Shown here: piece by piece, positions 42,711 through 51,775 of the stretch
How positions within the stretch are numbered: position 1 is the stretch's first letter
How the letters are laid out: each line of letters starts with the position of its first letter
From: Oscillospiraceae bacterium
GTDB lineage: Bacteria; Bacillota; Clostridia; Oscillospirales; Ruminococcaceae
Length of the DNA stretch: 64,000 bases
Assembly: GCA_020054675.1 (NCBI GenBank)
Contig: JAIHAL010000001.1
Location: 186,001-250,000, forward strand
Reading direction: 5' to 3'
Made by a program: the position numbers and the translations under genes
Notes under the pieces: model-generated
Database searches by the model: none
Seen by the model: only the letters and a program-made list of their open reading frames with translations
Told to the model about the DNA's origin: nothing

Positions 42711-43203
42711 AAAAGAATTAAAAGGTCTTTCAAAGAGCTTTAATTTTGCTTTTAGAGGAATAAAAAAATGCATTATAAGCGAAAGAAATATGAGAATTCA
42801 TATAGTTATTTCCATTTTTGTGCTGTTTTTTTCCTCTTTTTATGATTTTTCAAAAACTGATTATGTTTTGCTTTTCTTGGCAATATCTTCGGTGATTTCC
42901 TGTGAAATGATGAATACGGCGCTTGAAAGCATTGTGGACTTAACTTCTCCGTCGTTTAATAAACTTGCTCAAATTGCAAAAGATATTGCTGCGGGAGCTG
43001 TTTTTGTTTCTGCTTTTTTTGCCGCGGTAATAGGTTTTATTTTATTTTTTGATATAAATAAATTTATTGAAATTTTTTCTTTTTTTACCGAAAATATTCC
43101 GCTTTTGCTTTTGTTTGCCGTATGTGTGGTTTTTAGTTTGATTTTTATTTTTAAAGGCATTTATACCGGAAATGCAGGCAAATTTAAAAACAAGAAATCT
43201 TAA
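42700..43203 (+). CDS. dgkA: Diacylglycerol/undecaprenol kinase family protein
   Basis: 167 residues from ATG 42700 with CAGGAAA upstream, overlapping ybeY by 11 bases. The family core is NFAFRGIKKCIISERNMRIH and ISCEMMNTALESIVDL (catalytic Glu and Asn). Beyond the normal three helices (core ends near residue 118) there is an extra C-terminal hydrophobic pair that makes it longer than the ~125 residues usual in Firmicutes. In Gram-positives it phosphorylates undecaprenol for cell-wall carrier recycling. Confidence 0.9.
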   Translation: MKIKKELKGLSKSFNFAFRGIKKCIISERNMRIHIVISIFVLFFSSFYDFSKTDYVLLFLAISSVISCEMMNTALESIVDLTSPSFNKLAQIAKDIAAGAVFVSAFFAAVIGFILFFDINKFIEIFSFFTENIPLLLLFAVCVVFSLIFIFKGIYTGNAGKFKNKKS

Positions 43204-43217
43204 AGGTGTGTAGAATA

Positions 43218-44126
43218 ATGGATTCCAAAACTGTCTTTGTGTCAATAGTTGGCCGTCCTAATGCCGGAAAATCATCGCTTTTAAATGCAATGGTTGGCGA
43301 AAAGGTTGCAATAGTCAGCGACAAGCCTCAGACCACAAGAACGAAAATTACTGGCATACTTACAAAAGACGGAACTCAATATGTTTTTATTGATACCCCC
43401 GGCATCCATAAGGCAAAAACAAAGCTTGGGGAACATATGATGAAGGCGGTAAAGGATTCTGTAAGCGAAATTGATGTAATTGTTTTTGTCGCCGACGCAA
43501 CTAAAAAATTTGGAGAAAACGAAGCAGAATTTTTAGAATCCTTTAAAAAATCCAAAATTCCAGTTATTCTTGTTTTAAATAAAATAGATTTAATTGAAGA
43601 AAAGGAAAATTTGCTAAAAATAATTGATGAAGCATCAAGGCTTTATGAATTTGAAGCTATTATTCCTGTAAGTGTTCTTGAAAACGACGGCATTGAGCTT
43701 GTGCTTAATGAAATTTCAAAATTAGCCGTTGAAAGTCCTCATTTTTTCCCGGACGATATGCTTACGGACCAGCCGGAACGCGTTATTGCAGCGGAAATTG
43801 TAAGGGAAAAATTTTTGCATCTTTTAAGTGAAGAAATTCCGCACGGCATTGCGGTGACGGTTGAGGAAATGAAAGAACGCAAGGACAAAAACGGGAATGA
43901 TATATTGGATATTTCGGCAAATATTTTTTGCGAAAAAGATTCCCACAAAGGCATAATCATAGGCAAAAACGGAGATATGCTCAAAAAAGCGGGAAGCCTT
44001 TCAAGGCAGGATATGGAGGATTTCTTCGGCATAAAAATAAATCTTCAGCTTTGGGTAAAGGTTAAGCCGGATTGGCGGAATAAAGAGGGAATGATTAAAA
44101 ATTTTGGATTGGCAAATTCCAAATAA
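43218..44126 (+). CDS. era: GTPase Era
   Basis: 302 residues from ATG 43218 (AAGGTGTG upstream). G1 GRPNAGKSSLLNA, switch I KPQTTRTKI, G3 DTPGIHKAK, G4 LNKIDL, then a C-terminal KH domain with IIGKNGDMLKKAG. Era binds the 3' end of 16S rRNA and acts in 30S assembly. Followed by yqzL and recO as in Bacillus. Confidence 0.97.
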   Translation: MDSKTVFVSIVGRPNAGKSSLLNAMVGEKVAIVSDKPQTTRTKITGILTKDGTQYVFIDTPGIHKAKTKLGEHMMKAVKDSVSEIDVIVFVADATKKFGENEAEFLESFKKSKIPVILVLNKIDLIEEKENLLKIIDEASRLYEFEAIIPVSVLENDGIELVLNEISKLAVESPHFFPDDMLTDQPERVIAAEIVREKFLHLLSEEIPHGIAVTVEEMKERKDKNGNDILDISANIFCEKDSHKGIIIGKNGDMLKKAGSLSRQDMEDFFGIKINLQLWVKVKPDWRNKEGMIKNFGLANSK

Positions 44127-44230
44127 AACTTTTTTTCGGCATAAATATAACATTAAATAAAGGCAATAATTATTTTGCAAGATGTTTTGATTCTTTTGTT
44201 TAAACTTTTTATATGATGGAGGAATCAATT

Positions 44231-44389
44231 ATGCCGAATTCAAAATGGGATGTATTTGAAAAGACAGGAAAAATCAGTGACTATTTGTGTTATAAAGGGA
44301 TTGATATAAACCATTATAGAGAAAATTTCCATACGTTTGAAGGGGAACAAAACAATGCTGATAACAACCCGGGGGATAGTGCTTCGTGA
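44231..44389 (+). CDS. yqzL: YqzL-family small protein
   Basis: 52 residues, below normal gene-finder limits. ATG 44231 has ATGGAGG 12 bases upstream. The start KWDVFEKTGKISDYLCYKGI matches the YqzL pattern (W.vF..TG.id.YL.yK). In Bacillus yqzL sits between era and recO, exactly as here. The last 12 codons overlap recO in another frame. Function is unknown; it may reflect translational coupling to recO. Confidence 0.75.
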   Translation: MPNSKWDVFEKTGKISDYLCYKGIDINHYRENFHTFEGEQNNADNNPGDSAS

Positions 44390-45113
44390 AAAGCAGGTTG
44401 GTGAAAACGATAAATTCATTGACGTCCTTACAAACGATTTGGGAGTAATAGAGATTTCGGCAAAAGGCGCAAGAAAAATAAATGCTAAAAACTCTCCGGC
44501 CTCGCAGCTTTTTGCTTATTCAAAGTTTTGCGTTCAAAAGCGCGGCGAGAGGTATTATTTAAACAGTTCAGATCCAATCCATATATTTTATGATTTAAGA
44601 CTCGATATGGAAAAGCTTGCGCTTGCGTCTTATTTTGCAGAAATAATTCTTTTTTCGGCAACTTCGGAAGAGCCTTCGCAGGAAATATTAAGGCTTATGC
44701 TCAACAGTCTTGAATTTCTTTCAAGCGGCAAAAGGAGTAAAGAATTTTTAAAAAGCGTTTTTGAACTAAGATTGCTTTCCGAAATAGGTTTAATGCCAGA
44801 TATTGTCGGCTGCGCTGAATGCGGAGCTTATTTATCGGATAAGATGTATTTTATTTTTGAAAACGGAATAATTTTATGTCCAACATGCTACGATTTAAAT
44901 TTGCATGCAGAGGCAGCGCAGCTTTCGCTGCCGCTTTTGCATGCAATAAGGTATATTGTGCTTACTGAATTTGAAAAACTTTGGAATTTTAAAATTTCGG
45001 ATGAAGTGCAAAAAAAATTAAATTACATAGCTGAAAAATATTTGGTTTTGCATCTTGACAAACATTTTAAAACACTTGAATTTTATAAATCCATATGCTC
45101 AAAGGAATTTTAA
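44355..45113 (+). CDS. recO: DNA repair protein RecO
   Basis: 252 residues from ATG 44355, with AAGGGG upstream inside yqzL. N-terminal OB domain (TTRGIVLREKQVGENDKFID), helical domain and a zinc motif CAECGAYLSDKMYF ... LCPTC at about residues 152-182. RecO mediates RecA loading with RecF and RecR and anneals single strands. It follows era-yqzL and precedes mutS2 by three bases. Confidence 0.93.
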   Translation: MLITTRGIVLREKQVGENDKFIDVLTNDLGVIEISAKGARKINAKNSPASQLFAYSKFCVQKRGERYYLNSSDPIHIFYDLRLDMEKLALASYFAEIILFSATSEEPSQEILRLMLNSLEFLSSGKRSKEFLKSVFELRLLSEIGLMPDIVGCAECGAYLSDKMYFIFENGIILCPTCYDLNLHAEAAQLSLPLLHAIRYIVLTEFEKLWNFKISDEVQKKLNYIAEKYLVLHLDKHFKTLEFYKSICSKEF

Positions 45114-45116
45114 ATT

Positions 45117-47498
45117 ATGAACAGTTATTATAAAACCTTGGAATTACATAAAATCTTAGAAATGCTTGCAAACGAAACTTCAAACGCAAAAACAAGGGAA
45201 ATGGCATTGAATATCGCTCCATCAACGGATTTGGATGAAGTTTGCCTTGAAGTTAAAAAAACAAGCGATGCATTGGAGCTTTCTTCAAGATATGGAACGC
45301 CTAATTTTTTAAATATTAAGGATGTTTCCGCCAGTCTTAAAAAGGCCGGAAACGGTGCTTCCCTCTCTTTGAGAGAATTGCTTGATGTTGCGCAAGTGCT
45401 TGTTCAGGTAAGATATTTAACTGATTGGCGTAAGCAGTGCGAAAACATTGAAACTTCAATTGGATATTTGTTTTCCGAACTCAGCCCTAATAAATACCTT
45501 GAAGAAAAAATACTTTCATCAATAATTTCAGAAGAGGAAATTGCCGATGATGCAAGTCTGGAACTTGCATCAATAAGGAGGAAAATTGCTCAGGCAGGCG
45601 CAAAAATACGCGAAACCATGGAGAAAATGCTTCGTTCGTCTTCTGTTCAGAAATGCCTGCAAGATGCAGTTATTACAATAAGGGATGGAAGATATGTTCT
45701 TCCGGTAAAAGCGGAGAATAAAAATTCCGTTCCCGGACTTGTGCATGATACTTCTTCAAGCGGAGCAACGCTTTTTATAGAGCCCATTTCAGTAGTTGAA
45801 GCAAACAATGAAATAAGGGTTTTAAAAGGCAGAGAGCAGGAGGAAATAGAAAGGATTATAGCGGAACTTTCATCTGAATGTGCTCAGTTTGCGGAATCAA
45901 TAAACAAAGGATTTTCCGTTAGCGTTGAATTAAACCTTTATTTTGCAAAGGCAAACCTTGCCGCAAGGATGAGGGCAACTGCTCCGGTAATATCAAACGA
46001 CGGAAAAATAAATCTTAAAAACGCAAGGCACCCTCTAATTGATAAGGATAAAGTAGTGCCGATAAATATAAATCTCGGATATGATTATCAGGTCCTTGTA
46101 ATTACCGGACCAAATACAGGAGGCAAAACTGTTGCATTAAAAACAGCCGGTCTGCTTTGTTCAATGGTTATGTGCGGGCTGCTTATTCCCGTATCGGATG
46201 GCAGCAAAGTTTCAGTATTTAAAAATATCCTTGTTGATATAGGCGATGAGCAAAGCATAGAGCAAAGTCTTTCAACTTTTTCATCACACATGAATAAAGT
46301 CATAAGGATTCTTAAGGAAGCAGATGAAAATTCACTCGTTTTGCTTGATGAACTTGGTTCCGGAACAGACCCTGTTGAAGGCGCCGCTCTTGCCGTTGCC
46401 GTTATTGAAAAGCTTAAAAGCAAAGGCAGCAAAATGCTTGTAACAACGCATTATCAGGAACTTAAATTATATGCCATTGAAACTTCGGGAGTACAGAATG
46501 CTTCCTGCGAATTTGATGTCGCCACTTTGCAGCCAACTTACAGGCTTATCGTTGGGTCGCCAGGGAAATCAAATGCGTTTGCAATATCGGCAAGGCTTGG
46601 AATTCCCTCAGATATAATCGAATATGCAAAAAATCTTGTCAGCAACGAAAATAAGCGCTTTGAGGAAGTAGTTGAAAAGCTTGAAAAAGCAAGACAGGAA
46701 CTTGAAAAGCAAAATGAAGAGATAAAACGTCTGAAAAATGAGCACGAAGAAAAACTTCAAAAGCTGCATGAGGAAATTGAACGTTTTGATAAAAGCAAAG
46801 ATGCTGAGTTTGAAAAAGCAAGAATTCAAGCAATGAGGATCATTGAAAATGTAAGGATGCAATCCGAAAAGCTTATAGATGAGCTTGATGCTTTAAGAAA
46901 AGAAAAGGAAAAAGAAAATTTTGCCTCGCTTGCTTTAAATGCAAAATCAAGCGCAAAATCATTGCTTGATAAAATGTACAATGAAGCAAATCCCGTACGC
47001 GAAAAATCAAACGATGATTATGTTCTTCCAAGGCCGCTTAAAAGAGGCGACCATGTGCTTATATTTGACATAAACAAAAAAGGCATTTTGGCAAGCGACC
47101 CGGATGAAAACGGTTTTGTTTTTGTCCAGTCCGGAATAATGAAAACAAAGGTAAACATAAGCAAATTAAGACTTATGGAGCCCGAAAGAACTGCCCCTCA
47201 AACCCAAAGCAAAAAAATATCTACTAAAAACGTAAAAAGCAAGCTTGAAAGAAAAGTCCAGATGGAACTTGATATAAGGGGCAAAAATTCTGATGATGGA
47301 ATTTATGAATTGGGAATGTTCCTTGACAATGCCGTACTTTCCGGTGTTGGCCTTGTAACTGTAATTCACGGAAAAGGTACTGGAATACTCAGGAGCGCTG
47401 TTCACAAATACCTCAAAGGGCATCCATCAGTTAAAAGCTTCAGGCTTGGAGTTTATGGCGAAGGAGAAGACGGCGTAACAATCGTTGAGCTGAAATGA
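45117..47498 (+). CDS. mutS2: Endonuclease MutS2
   Basis: 793 residues. The MutS core ATPase has VITGPNTGGKTVALKTAGLL (Walker A, about residues 329-348), LVLLDELGSGTDPVEG (Walker B) and VTTHYQELK. A long coiled-coil follows (about 510-620), then the C-terminal Smr domain with MELDIRGK and VTVIHGKGTGILR, the nuclease signature. It lacks the mismatch-recognition domain of MutS1. In Firmicutes, MutS2 is linked to recombination control and rescue of collided ribosomes. The hinge between ATPase and Smr domains is Lys-rich. Confidence 0.96.
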   Translation: MNSYYKTLELHKILEMLANETSNAKTREMALNIAPSTDLDEVCLEVKKTSDALELSSRYGTPNFLNIKDVSASLKKAGNGASLSLRELLDVAQVLVQVRYLTDWRKQCENIETSIGYLFSELSPNKYLEEKILSSIISEEEIADDASLELASIRRKIAQAGAKIRETMEKMLRSSSVQKCLQDAVITIRDGRYVLPVKAENKNSVPGLVHDTSSSGATLFIEPISVVEANNEIRVLKGREQEEIERIIAELSSECAQFAESINKGFSVSVELNLYFAKANLAARMRATAPVISNDGKINLKNARHPLIDKDKVVPININLGYDYQVLVITGPNTGGKTVALKTAGLLCSMVMCGLLIPVSDGSKVSVFKNILVDIGDEQSIEQSLSTFSSHMNKVIRILKEADENSLVLLDELGSGTDPVEGAALAVAVIEKLKSKGSKMLVTTHYQELKLYAIETSGVQNASCEFDVATLQPTYRLIVGSPGKSNAFAISARLGIPSDIIEYAKNLVSNENKRFEEVVEKLEKARQELEKQNEEIKRLKNEHEEKLQKLHEEIERFDKSKDAEFEKARIQAMRIIENVRMQSEKLIDELDALRKEKEKENFASLALNAKSSAKSLLDKMYNEANPVREKSNDDYVLPRPLKRGDHVLIFDINKKGILASDPDENGFVFVQSGIMKTKVNISKLRLMEPERTAPQTQSKKISTKNVKSKLERKVQMELDIRGKNSDDGIYELGMFLDNAVLSGVGLVTVIHGKGTGILRSAVHKYLKGHPSVKSFRLGVYGEGEDGVTIVELK

Positions 47499-47499
47499 T

Positions 47500-47528
47500 T
47501 GACTTTTTGCTTTTTATATGGTATTATA
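47500..47528 (+). promoter_or_regulatory. Promoter of the tyrS transcript
   Basis: TTGACT, 17-base spacer, TATTAT, starting at the last base after the mutS2 stop. Confidence 0.75.
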
Positions 47529-47534
47529 TTTAAT

Positions 47535-47787
47535 ATTTTAAAAGCTGAGATGGGAACAAGTAACAAGTATTTTAAAATCTTCAGAGAACCTTTGGCTGGT
47601 GTGAAAAGGTGATTTTGTGCTTGCGAATACATCCCGGAGCTTGCGGCTTGAAATTTTTTCAGTAGAGCCGTACGGTTGCGCCCGTTAAAGCGTTCAATGA
47701 GGTCCGAAAAAGAAAATTTTTCGGATAAATTGAGGTGGTACCACGGAATTATTTTCGTCCTCTGGCATTTTTGCCGGAGGATTTTTT
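47535..47787 (+). ncRNA. T-box riboswitch with Tyr specifier
   Basis: Complete T-box leader. Stem I carries the typical AGAGAACCTTTGGCTGG and GTGAAAAGG segments, with the specifier codon TAC (Tyr) at 47628-47630 in GCGAATACATCC. The T-box core AATTGAGGTGGTACCACGG lies at 47728-47746. The terminator is TCCTCTGGC/GCCGGAGGA (47758-47781) with a T6 tract. Uncharged tRNA-Tyr would pair with the specifier and T-box, favouring the antiterminator and so tyrS expression. Confidence 0.93.
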
Positions 47788-47816
47788 ATTGGGAAAATTG
47801 AAAGGGGAATTTCTTT

Positions 47817-49046
47817 ATGACTGTTTTTGAAGAATTTAAAAGGCGCGGGCTTATTGCGCAAATGACACACGAAAAAGAAATAGAGGAACTATTAAACGGA
47901 AAAGGCGTTACTTTTTATATTGGCTTTGATGCGACGGCAGATAGTCTGCACGTTGGACATTTCCTGCAGCTTGTGGTGATGTCGCGTTTGCAGAAAGCAG
48001 GCCATAGACCCATTGCGCTTCTTGGAACAGGAACCACAATGATTGGCGACCCGACAGGCAAAACAGACATGAGAAAAATGCTTACCGTGGAAGAAATAAA
48101 CCATAATGCCGAATGCTTTAAAAGGCAAATGGAAAAATTTATTGATTTCAGCGATGGTAAAGCCTTGATGGTTAAAAATGGCGATTGGCTCTTAAAAATG
48201 AATTACATTGAGTTTTTAAGGGATGTTGGGGTACATTTTTCAGTAAATAAAATGCTTGCTGCCGAATGCTTTAAAACAAGGCTTGAAAGAGGCCTTTCTT
48301 TCCTTGAATTCAATTACATGCTTATGCAAAGCTATGACTTTTTGCATTTAAATAAGGAATATGGCTGCAAACTTGAACTTGGCGGAAATGACCAATGGTC
48401 AAATATCCTTGGAGGCGTTGATTTAGTAAGGCGCGTAAGGGGAGAGGATGTTTACGGCATGACCTTTACGCTTCTTACCACAAAAGAGGGTAAAAAAATG
48501 GGCAAAACCGAAAAAGGCGCATTGTGGCTTGATCCGGCAAAATGCCCTCCGTATGACTTCTTCCAGTATTGGAGAAATGTCAGCGATGATGACGTAATAA
48601 ACTGCCTTAAACTTATAACCTTTATTCCTATTGAAGAAATTGAAGAAATGGAACGCACAATGCAGGGAAGCGATTTAAATAAGGCAAAAGAGCTTCTTGC
48701 ATTTGAAGTTACCAAAATGGTTCATTCCGAAGAAGAAGCAATAAAAGCAAGAGATGCCGCAAGAGCAGTCTTTGGAGGAAGCGGAAACAGCGAAGATATG
48801 CCATCAACCGATATATTCGATTCAGATTTCAATAACGGGGAAATAGGAATTTTAGACTTAATGGTAAAAACAAAGCTTGCGCCCTCAAAATCTGAAGCAA
48901 GGCGTCTTGTAGAAGGGAAGGGTGTTTGCATAGACGATGTTCTTGTCGAAAAAACAACTGCAACTGTTAAGCTTCAAGATTTTGAAAAGGGATACATTAT
49001 TATTAAAAAAGGTAAAAAGGTTTTTCATAAGGTAAATAAAAAATAA
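47817..49046 (+). CDS. tyrS: Tyrosyl-tRNA synthetase
   Basis: 409 residues. Class I: HVGHFLQL corresponds to the HIGH motif (about residues 42-49), and [12 protein letters not shown] to KMSKS (about 222-233). [11 protein letters not shown] and [11 protein letters not shown] are the tyrosine-binding parts. A C-terminal S4 domain ([17 protein letters not shown]) follows. It is the 'TyrZ/short-linker' style with KMGKT. Controlled by the Tyr T-box just upstream. Confidence 0.96.
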   Translation: MTVFEEFKRRGLIAQMTHEKEIEELLNGKGVTFYIGFDATADSLHVGHFLQLVVMSRLQKAGHRPIALLGTGTTMIGDPTGKTDMRKMLTVEEINHNAECFKRQMEKFIDFSDGKALMVKNGDWLLKMNYIEFLRDVGVHFSVNKMLAAECFKTRLERGLSFLEFNYMLMQSYDFLHLNKEYGCKLELGGNDQWSNILGGVDLVRRVRGEDVYGMTFTLLTTKEGKKMGKTEKGALWLDPAKCPPYDFFQYWRNVSDDDVINCLKLITFIPIEEIEEMERTMQGSDLNKAKELLAFEVTKMVHSEEEAIKARDAARAVFGGSGNSEDMPSTDIFDSDFNNGEIGILDLMVKTKLAPSKSEARRLVEGKGVCIDDVLVEKTTATVKLQDFEKGYIIIKKGKKVFHKVNKK

Positions 49047-49050
49047 TATA

Positions 49051-49080
49051 AAATAAGCCGGTCAATCTGCCGGCTTATTT
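49051..49080. terminator. Bidirectional terminator between tyrS and the recombinase gene
   Basis: Perfect 11-base-pair stem AAATAAGCCGG/CCGGCTTATTT with an eight-base loop between two convergent genes. Confidence 0.85.
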
Positions 49081-50061
49081 TCATCTCTTTGTTATTTTTT
49101 TAACATTCGCAAGAGGGGAGTTTTCCGCAGCTTTTTTAAGCTTTTCGTCTGATAGATGGGTATAAATTTCAGTGGTAGCAATGCTTTTGTGGCCAAGGAT
49201 TTCCTTTAATACCAAAGTATCGACATTTCCATGCTGATACATAAGCGTTGCGGCAGTATGCCTTAATTTATGCGTGGAAATTCCTTTTCCGTCAAGATTT
49301 GCATGCTTTAAACATTCTTCAACAATTTGCTGAACCCGGCGTTTATTTATCCGTGTACCGCGGCTGCTTAGAAACAAAGCATTTGGGTCCTTTACAGAAG
49401 ATTCTCTTGATTTAAGATAATTTTTTAAAGCATCAACACAGGCTTCGTTTATGTAAATAATTCTTTCTTTATTTCCTTTTCCAAGCAATCTCATAGTTTT
49501 TTCATTTAAATTTATATCTTTAATATTAAGGCCAACAAGCTCCGATAAGCGCATCCCACAGTTTAAAAATAAAGTTATAATGCAGTAATCTCTGACCGGA
49601 TTGCTGCTTTTTATGTTGTTTAACAGTTCCAAACTTTCTTCAAGCGTTAAAAACTTGGGCAGAGCTTTTTTAAGCGACGGCAATTCAAGGTCTTTAACGG
49701 GATTTTTATCAATCAGATTGGTGTTTTTAAACAAATAATTAAAAAAACTTTTAAGTGAAGAAGCTTTTCTGGCTCTGGTTGCCGCATGATTGTCGCGCTC
49801 GCTTGAAGTATAATACAGAAACTCAATTGCGTCATTTAAAGTAATTTGTTTAAGGATTTCAGCCGGCAAATCCTTAATAGAAATTGTTTCAATATCAGTG
49901 TCTGCTGGCAAATTATATTTTGTAAGCTTAATGTACCTTAAAAACAATCTTAAATCAATATAATAAGCTTCAATTGTGCGTTCCGAGCGTCCTTTAATAA
50001 CTTTCATATAAAAAATATACTCATTTAAATAGTATGGACATTCATCCTTGTTTATTTCCAT
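49081..50061 (-). CDS. xerC: Tyrosine recombinase, XerC/XerD type
   Basis: 326 residues. N-terminal SAM-like domain (LNEYIFYMKVIKGRSERTIE), then the catalytic domain with Arg in NCGMRLSELVGLNIKD, Lys in LLGKGNKERIIYI, HKLRHTAATLMYQHG and LGHKSIATTEIYTHLS with the nucleophilic Tyr. All catalytic residues are present. The likely role is resolving chromosome dimers at dif (Xer); an integrase role is less likely because no adjacent phage or integron gene is seen. Which Xer paralogue it is cannot be decided here. The start at 50061 follows GGGGAGG. Its 5' leader contains a perfect palindrome. Confidence 0.85.
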   Translation of the reverse strand: MEINKDECPYYLNEYIFYMKVIKGRSERTIEAYYIDLRLFLRYIKLTKYNLPADTDIETISIKDLPAEILKQITLNDAIEFLYYTSSERDNHAATRARKASSLKSFFNYLFKNTNLIDKNPVKDLELPSLKKALPKFLTLEESLELLNNIKSSNPVRDYCIITLFLNCGMRLSELVGLNIKDINLNEKTMRLLGKGNKERIIYINEACVDALKNYLKSRESSVKDPNALFLSSRGTRINKRRVQQIVEECLKHANLDGKGISTHKLRHTAATLMYQHGNVDTLVLKEILGHKSIATTEIYTHLSDEKLKKAAENSPLANVKKITKR

Positions 50062-50080
50062 TTTGAATTTTTCCTCCCCT

Positions 50081-50112
50081 TAATTTCGCTAAATTTTTAT
50101 TTAGCGAAATTA
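50081..50112 (-). promoter_or_regulatory. Perfect palindrome in the recombinase 5' leader
   Basis: A 14-base-pair inverted repeat (core ATTTCGCTAAAT) with a four-base loop lies just downstream of the promoter and about 4 bases upstream of the ribosome site of the recombinase gene. It could be a repressor operator, an RNA hairpin controlling translation, or a recombination site. Confidence 0.55.
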
Positions 50113-50125
50113 TTCTTATGAAATT

Positions 50126-50154
50126 ATAATACTATTTTATATTCGTTTTGTCAA
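50126..50154 (-). promoter_or_regulatory. Promoter of the recombinase gene
   Basis: Consensus TTGACA, 17-base spacer and TATTAT on the minus strand. Confidence 0.75.
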
Positions 50155-50193
50155 GGAGATTTTTTAAAATCCTTATAATATAATAAAAATTCC

Positions 50194-50226
50194 CCTGCCC
50201 GCTTTTAAAATTTAAAAGCGGGCAGG
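50194..50226 (-). terminator. Terminator after the Cys-rich protein gene
   Basis: A long GC-rich stem CCTGCCCGC/GCGGGCAGG extended by TTTTAAA/TTTAAAA, followed on the minus strand by GGGAATTTTTATT. Confidence 0.8.
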
Positions 50227-50250
50227 CAGAAAAATCTTTTGAGTTTTTAA

Positions 50251-51006
50251 TCAGCGTTTGTCAATGCAAGGGTCGTTTCCGATTTCAAGTGCCGGTGGGA
50301 AAAATTCTTCTGTCGGGAATTTAATTTTTTCAAAGAGTTCGCAAGGACTGTCGGTTGTGGTTGTGCATTCTTTATGCGGTATGCAGTAATCATAAACCGG
50401 AACAAGAAGCGCAACCGGCCTTGAAAGCTGTACTATTGTAAAAAGTCCTATTGTAATAACTACGCCTTTTACCTGTACGGGCGGCTGCTGGCAGCAATCA
50501 TTTGCATGTTCGCAGCAGCATCTTGTTACTATCCTGCTTTCAAGCACAATCGGTTCAACAACGTGAACAGCAACCCTTGGAAGGTTGACTGTTTCACAGC
50601 AGTTATTGGTTGTGCCCAAAGGTTCTGCGTTGCTGTAAAATGTTTTCGATCCGCCTTCGCTGCCAAAAAGAATAACTTTTTTGGTAAATACGGCGGTGCC
50701 TTTTACTGTTACAGGGTTGGTGCAAGCTTTTTCATAGGTATCCAATGTTACTTTAAATGTGTAAGTTATGTCTACAGAAAAAAAGCCTTTGTTAAAAGGA
50801 ACGGGTTCGCAATTTATGCATACGTCCGAAACCTGAACACATCTGCATTTAACAATTGTAACATTATCGCCTATCACATAACCGGGATCCAAAGTTACCG
50901 GCAAATCCTGCAAGCAGTCTTTTTCCGAACAAGAATCAAATATTCTTTGAGCTTCAACGCAGACTGCTTCCCTAAAGCCGTCGGGTCTGTTTGTGTGGTC
51001 GCTCAT
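50251..51006 (-). CDS. Conserved Cys-rich clostridial protein of unknown function (possible spore coat)
   Basis: 251 residues, no signal peptide, about 20 cysteines in pairs and triplets (CINCEPVPF, NCCETV, RCCCEHANDCCQQ). The middle is beta-rich (NKGFFSVDITYTFKVTL, AVFTKKVILFGSEGGSKTF). I recall similar proteins in many Oscillospirales clostridia beginning 'FREAVCVEAQRIFDSC', without assigned function. High Cys content and absence of an export signal are compatible with a spore coat or exosporium protein; that is inference. ATG 51006 follows TAGGAGGAT. Confidence 0.7.
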   Translation of the reverse strand: MSDHTNRPDGFREAVCVEAQRIFDSCSEKDCLQDLPVTLDPGYVIGDNVTIVKCRCVQVSDVCINCEPVPFNKGFFSVDITYTFKVTLDTYEKACTNPVTVKGTAVFTKKVILFGSEGGSKTFYSNAEPLGTTNNCCETVNLPRVAVHVVEPIVLESRIVTRCCCEHANDCCQQPPVQVKGVVITIGLFTIVQLSRPVALLVPVYDYCIPHKECTTTTDSPCELFEKIKFPTEEFFPPALEIGNDPCIDKR

Positions 51007-51094
51007 AATAATCCTCCTAAGTAAATATTAAAGTATTAAACTTCAATATATAGTATTCATAAGAGGATTTATAAGTGACATTTTTCTAAAAGTT

Positions 51095-51421
51095 TTAAGT
51101 ATTTTTATCAGTAACCCGAAAATTCTTCAAATTTCCTATTTTATGGCTTCTTTCTTCAAGAATCGCCTCGACATCACTGTAAGGCAACCCTTTTTCGGCA
51201 CAAAGCACTAAAATATGATAAAACAAATCAGCAATTTCATTTGCAAGTTCTTCGTTATTGTCGTTTTTTGCGGCAATAATGACTTCACTGCATTCTTCCC
51301 CACATTTTTTAAGTATTTTATCCTGCCCCTTGGAAAACAAATAACAGGTGTATGAACCCTCTTCAAAATTTGCTTTTCTGTTAAGGACTACTTTATATAA
51401 ATCTTCAAGAACGTTAGGCAT
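51095..51421 (-). CDS. hisE: Phosphoribosyl-ATP pyrophosphatase
   Basis: 108 residues, MazG-like all-helical fold: [20 protein letters not shown] and [13 protein letters not shown] carry the metal-binding Glu/Asp residues. Converts PR-ATP to PR-AMP, the second step of histidine synthesis. Separate from hisI here, overlapping it by eight bases. Last gene of the his operon; no clear terminator is seen in 51007-51094. Confidence 0.95.
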   Translation of the reverse strand: MPNVLEDLYKVVLNRKANFEEGSYTCYLFSKGQDKILKKCGEECSEVIIAAKNDNNEELANEIADLFYHILVLCAEKGLPYSDVEAILEERSHKIGNLKNFRVTDKNT

Positions 51422-51767
51422 TGTTTTTATTCCCCTTTAAATCAATTTCATTGAAAAAGCAGCTGTAGCTTCCGGTATGGCAGGCTGGGCCAGTTTGTTC
51501 GACATTTACAAGCAAAGTATCATTATCACAATCCCCGAAAATGCTTATTACTTTTTGCAAATGCCCTGAAGTTGCTCCTTTGTTCCAAAGCTCTTTGCGT
51601 GAGCGGCTCCAAAACCAAGTATATCCGGTTTCTATTGTTTTTTTAAGGCTTTCTTTGTTCATATAAGCAAGCATAAGCACGGTTTTTGTATTTGCTTCAA
51701 AGATTATTGCCGGTATCAGCTCGCTTTTTTCAAAAAATTTACCAAGGTCGTTTGATTGAATTCCCAT
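51414..51767 (-). CDS. hisI: Phosphoribosyl-AMP cyclohydrolase
   Basis: 117 residues. Zinc and catalytic motifs: [57 protein letters not shown] and GSYSCFF. Opens the adenine ring of PR-AMP, step three. Unfused, preceding hisE. Confidence 0.96.
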   Translation of the reverse strand: MGIQSNDLGKFFEKSELIPAIIFEANTKTVLMLAYMNKESLKKTIETGYTWFWSRSRKELWNKGATSGHLQKVISIFGDCDNDTLLVNVEQTGPACHTGSYSCFFNEIDLKGNKNNA

Positions 51768-51775
51768 AATTTCTC

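Noticed and set aside
44355-44389. yqzL-recO overlap as evidence of a false yqzL call
   Set aside because: The YqzL pattern, its ribosome site and the era-yqzL-recO order support a real gene; short overlaps are common in this cluster.
46088-46862. Several antisense frames of 60-115 codons within mutS2, as within polC and ilvD
   Set aside because: They mirror the codon pattern of the real gene, have no ribosome sites and no recognisable sequence.
49081-50061. Recombinase as a phage or integron integrase marking a mobile island
   Set aside because: No attachment-site duplication, tRNA target or phage genes nearby; size and motifs fit a housekeeping Xer protein.
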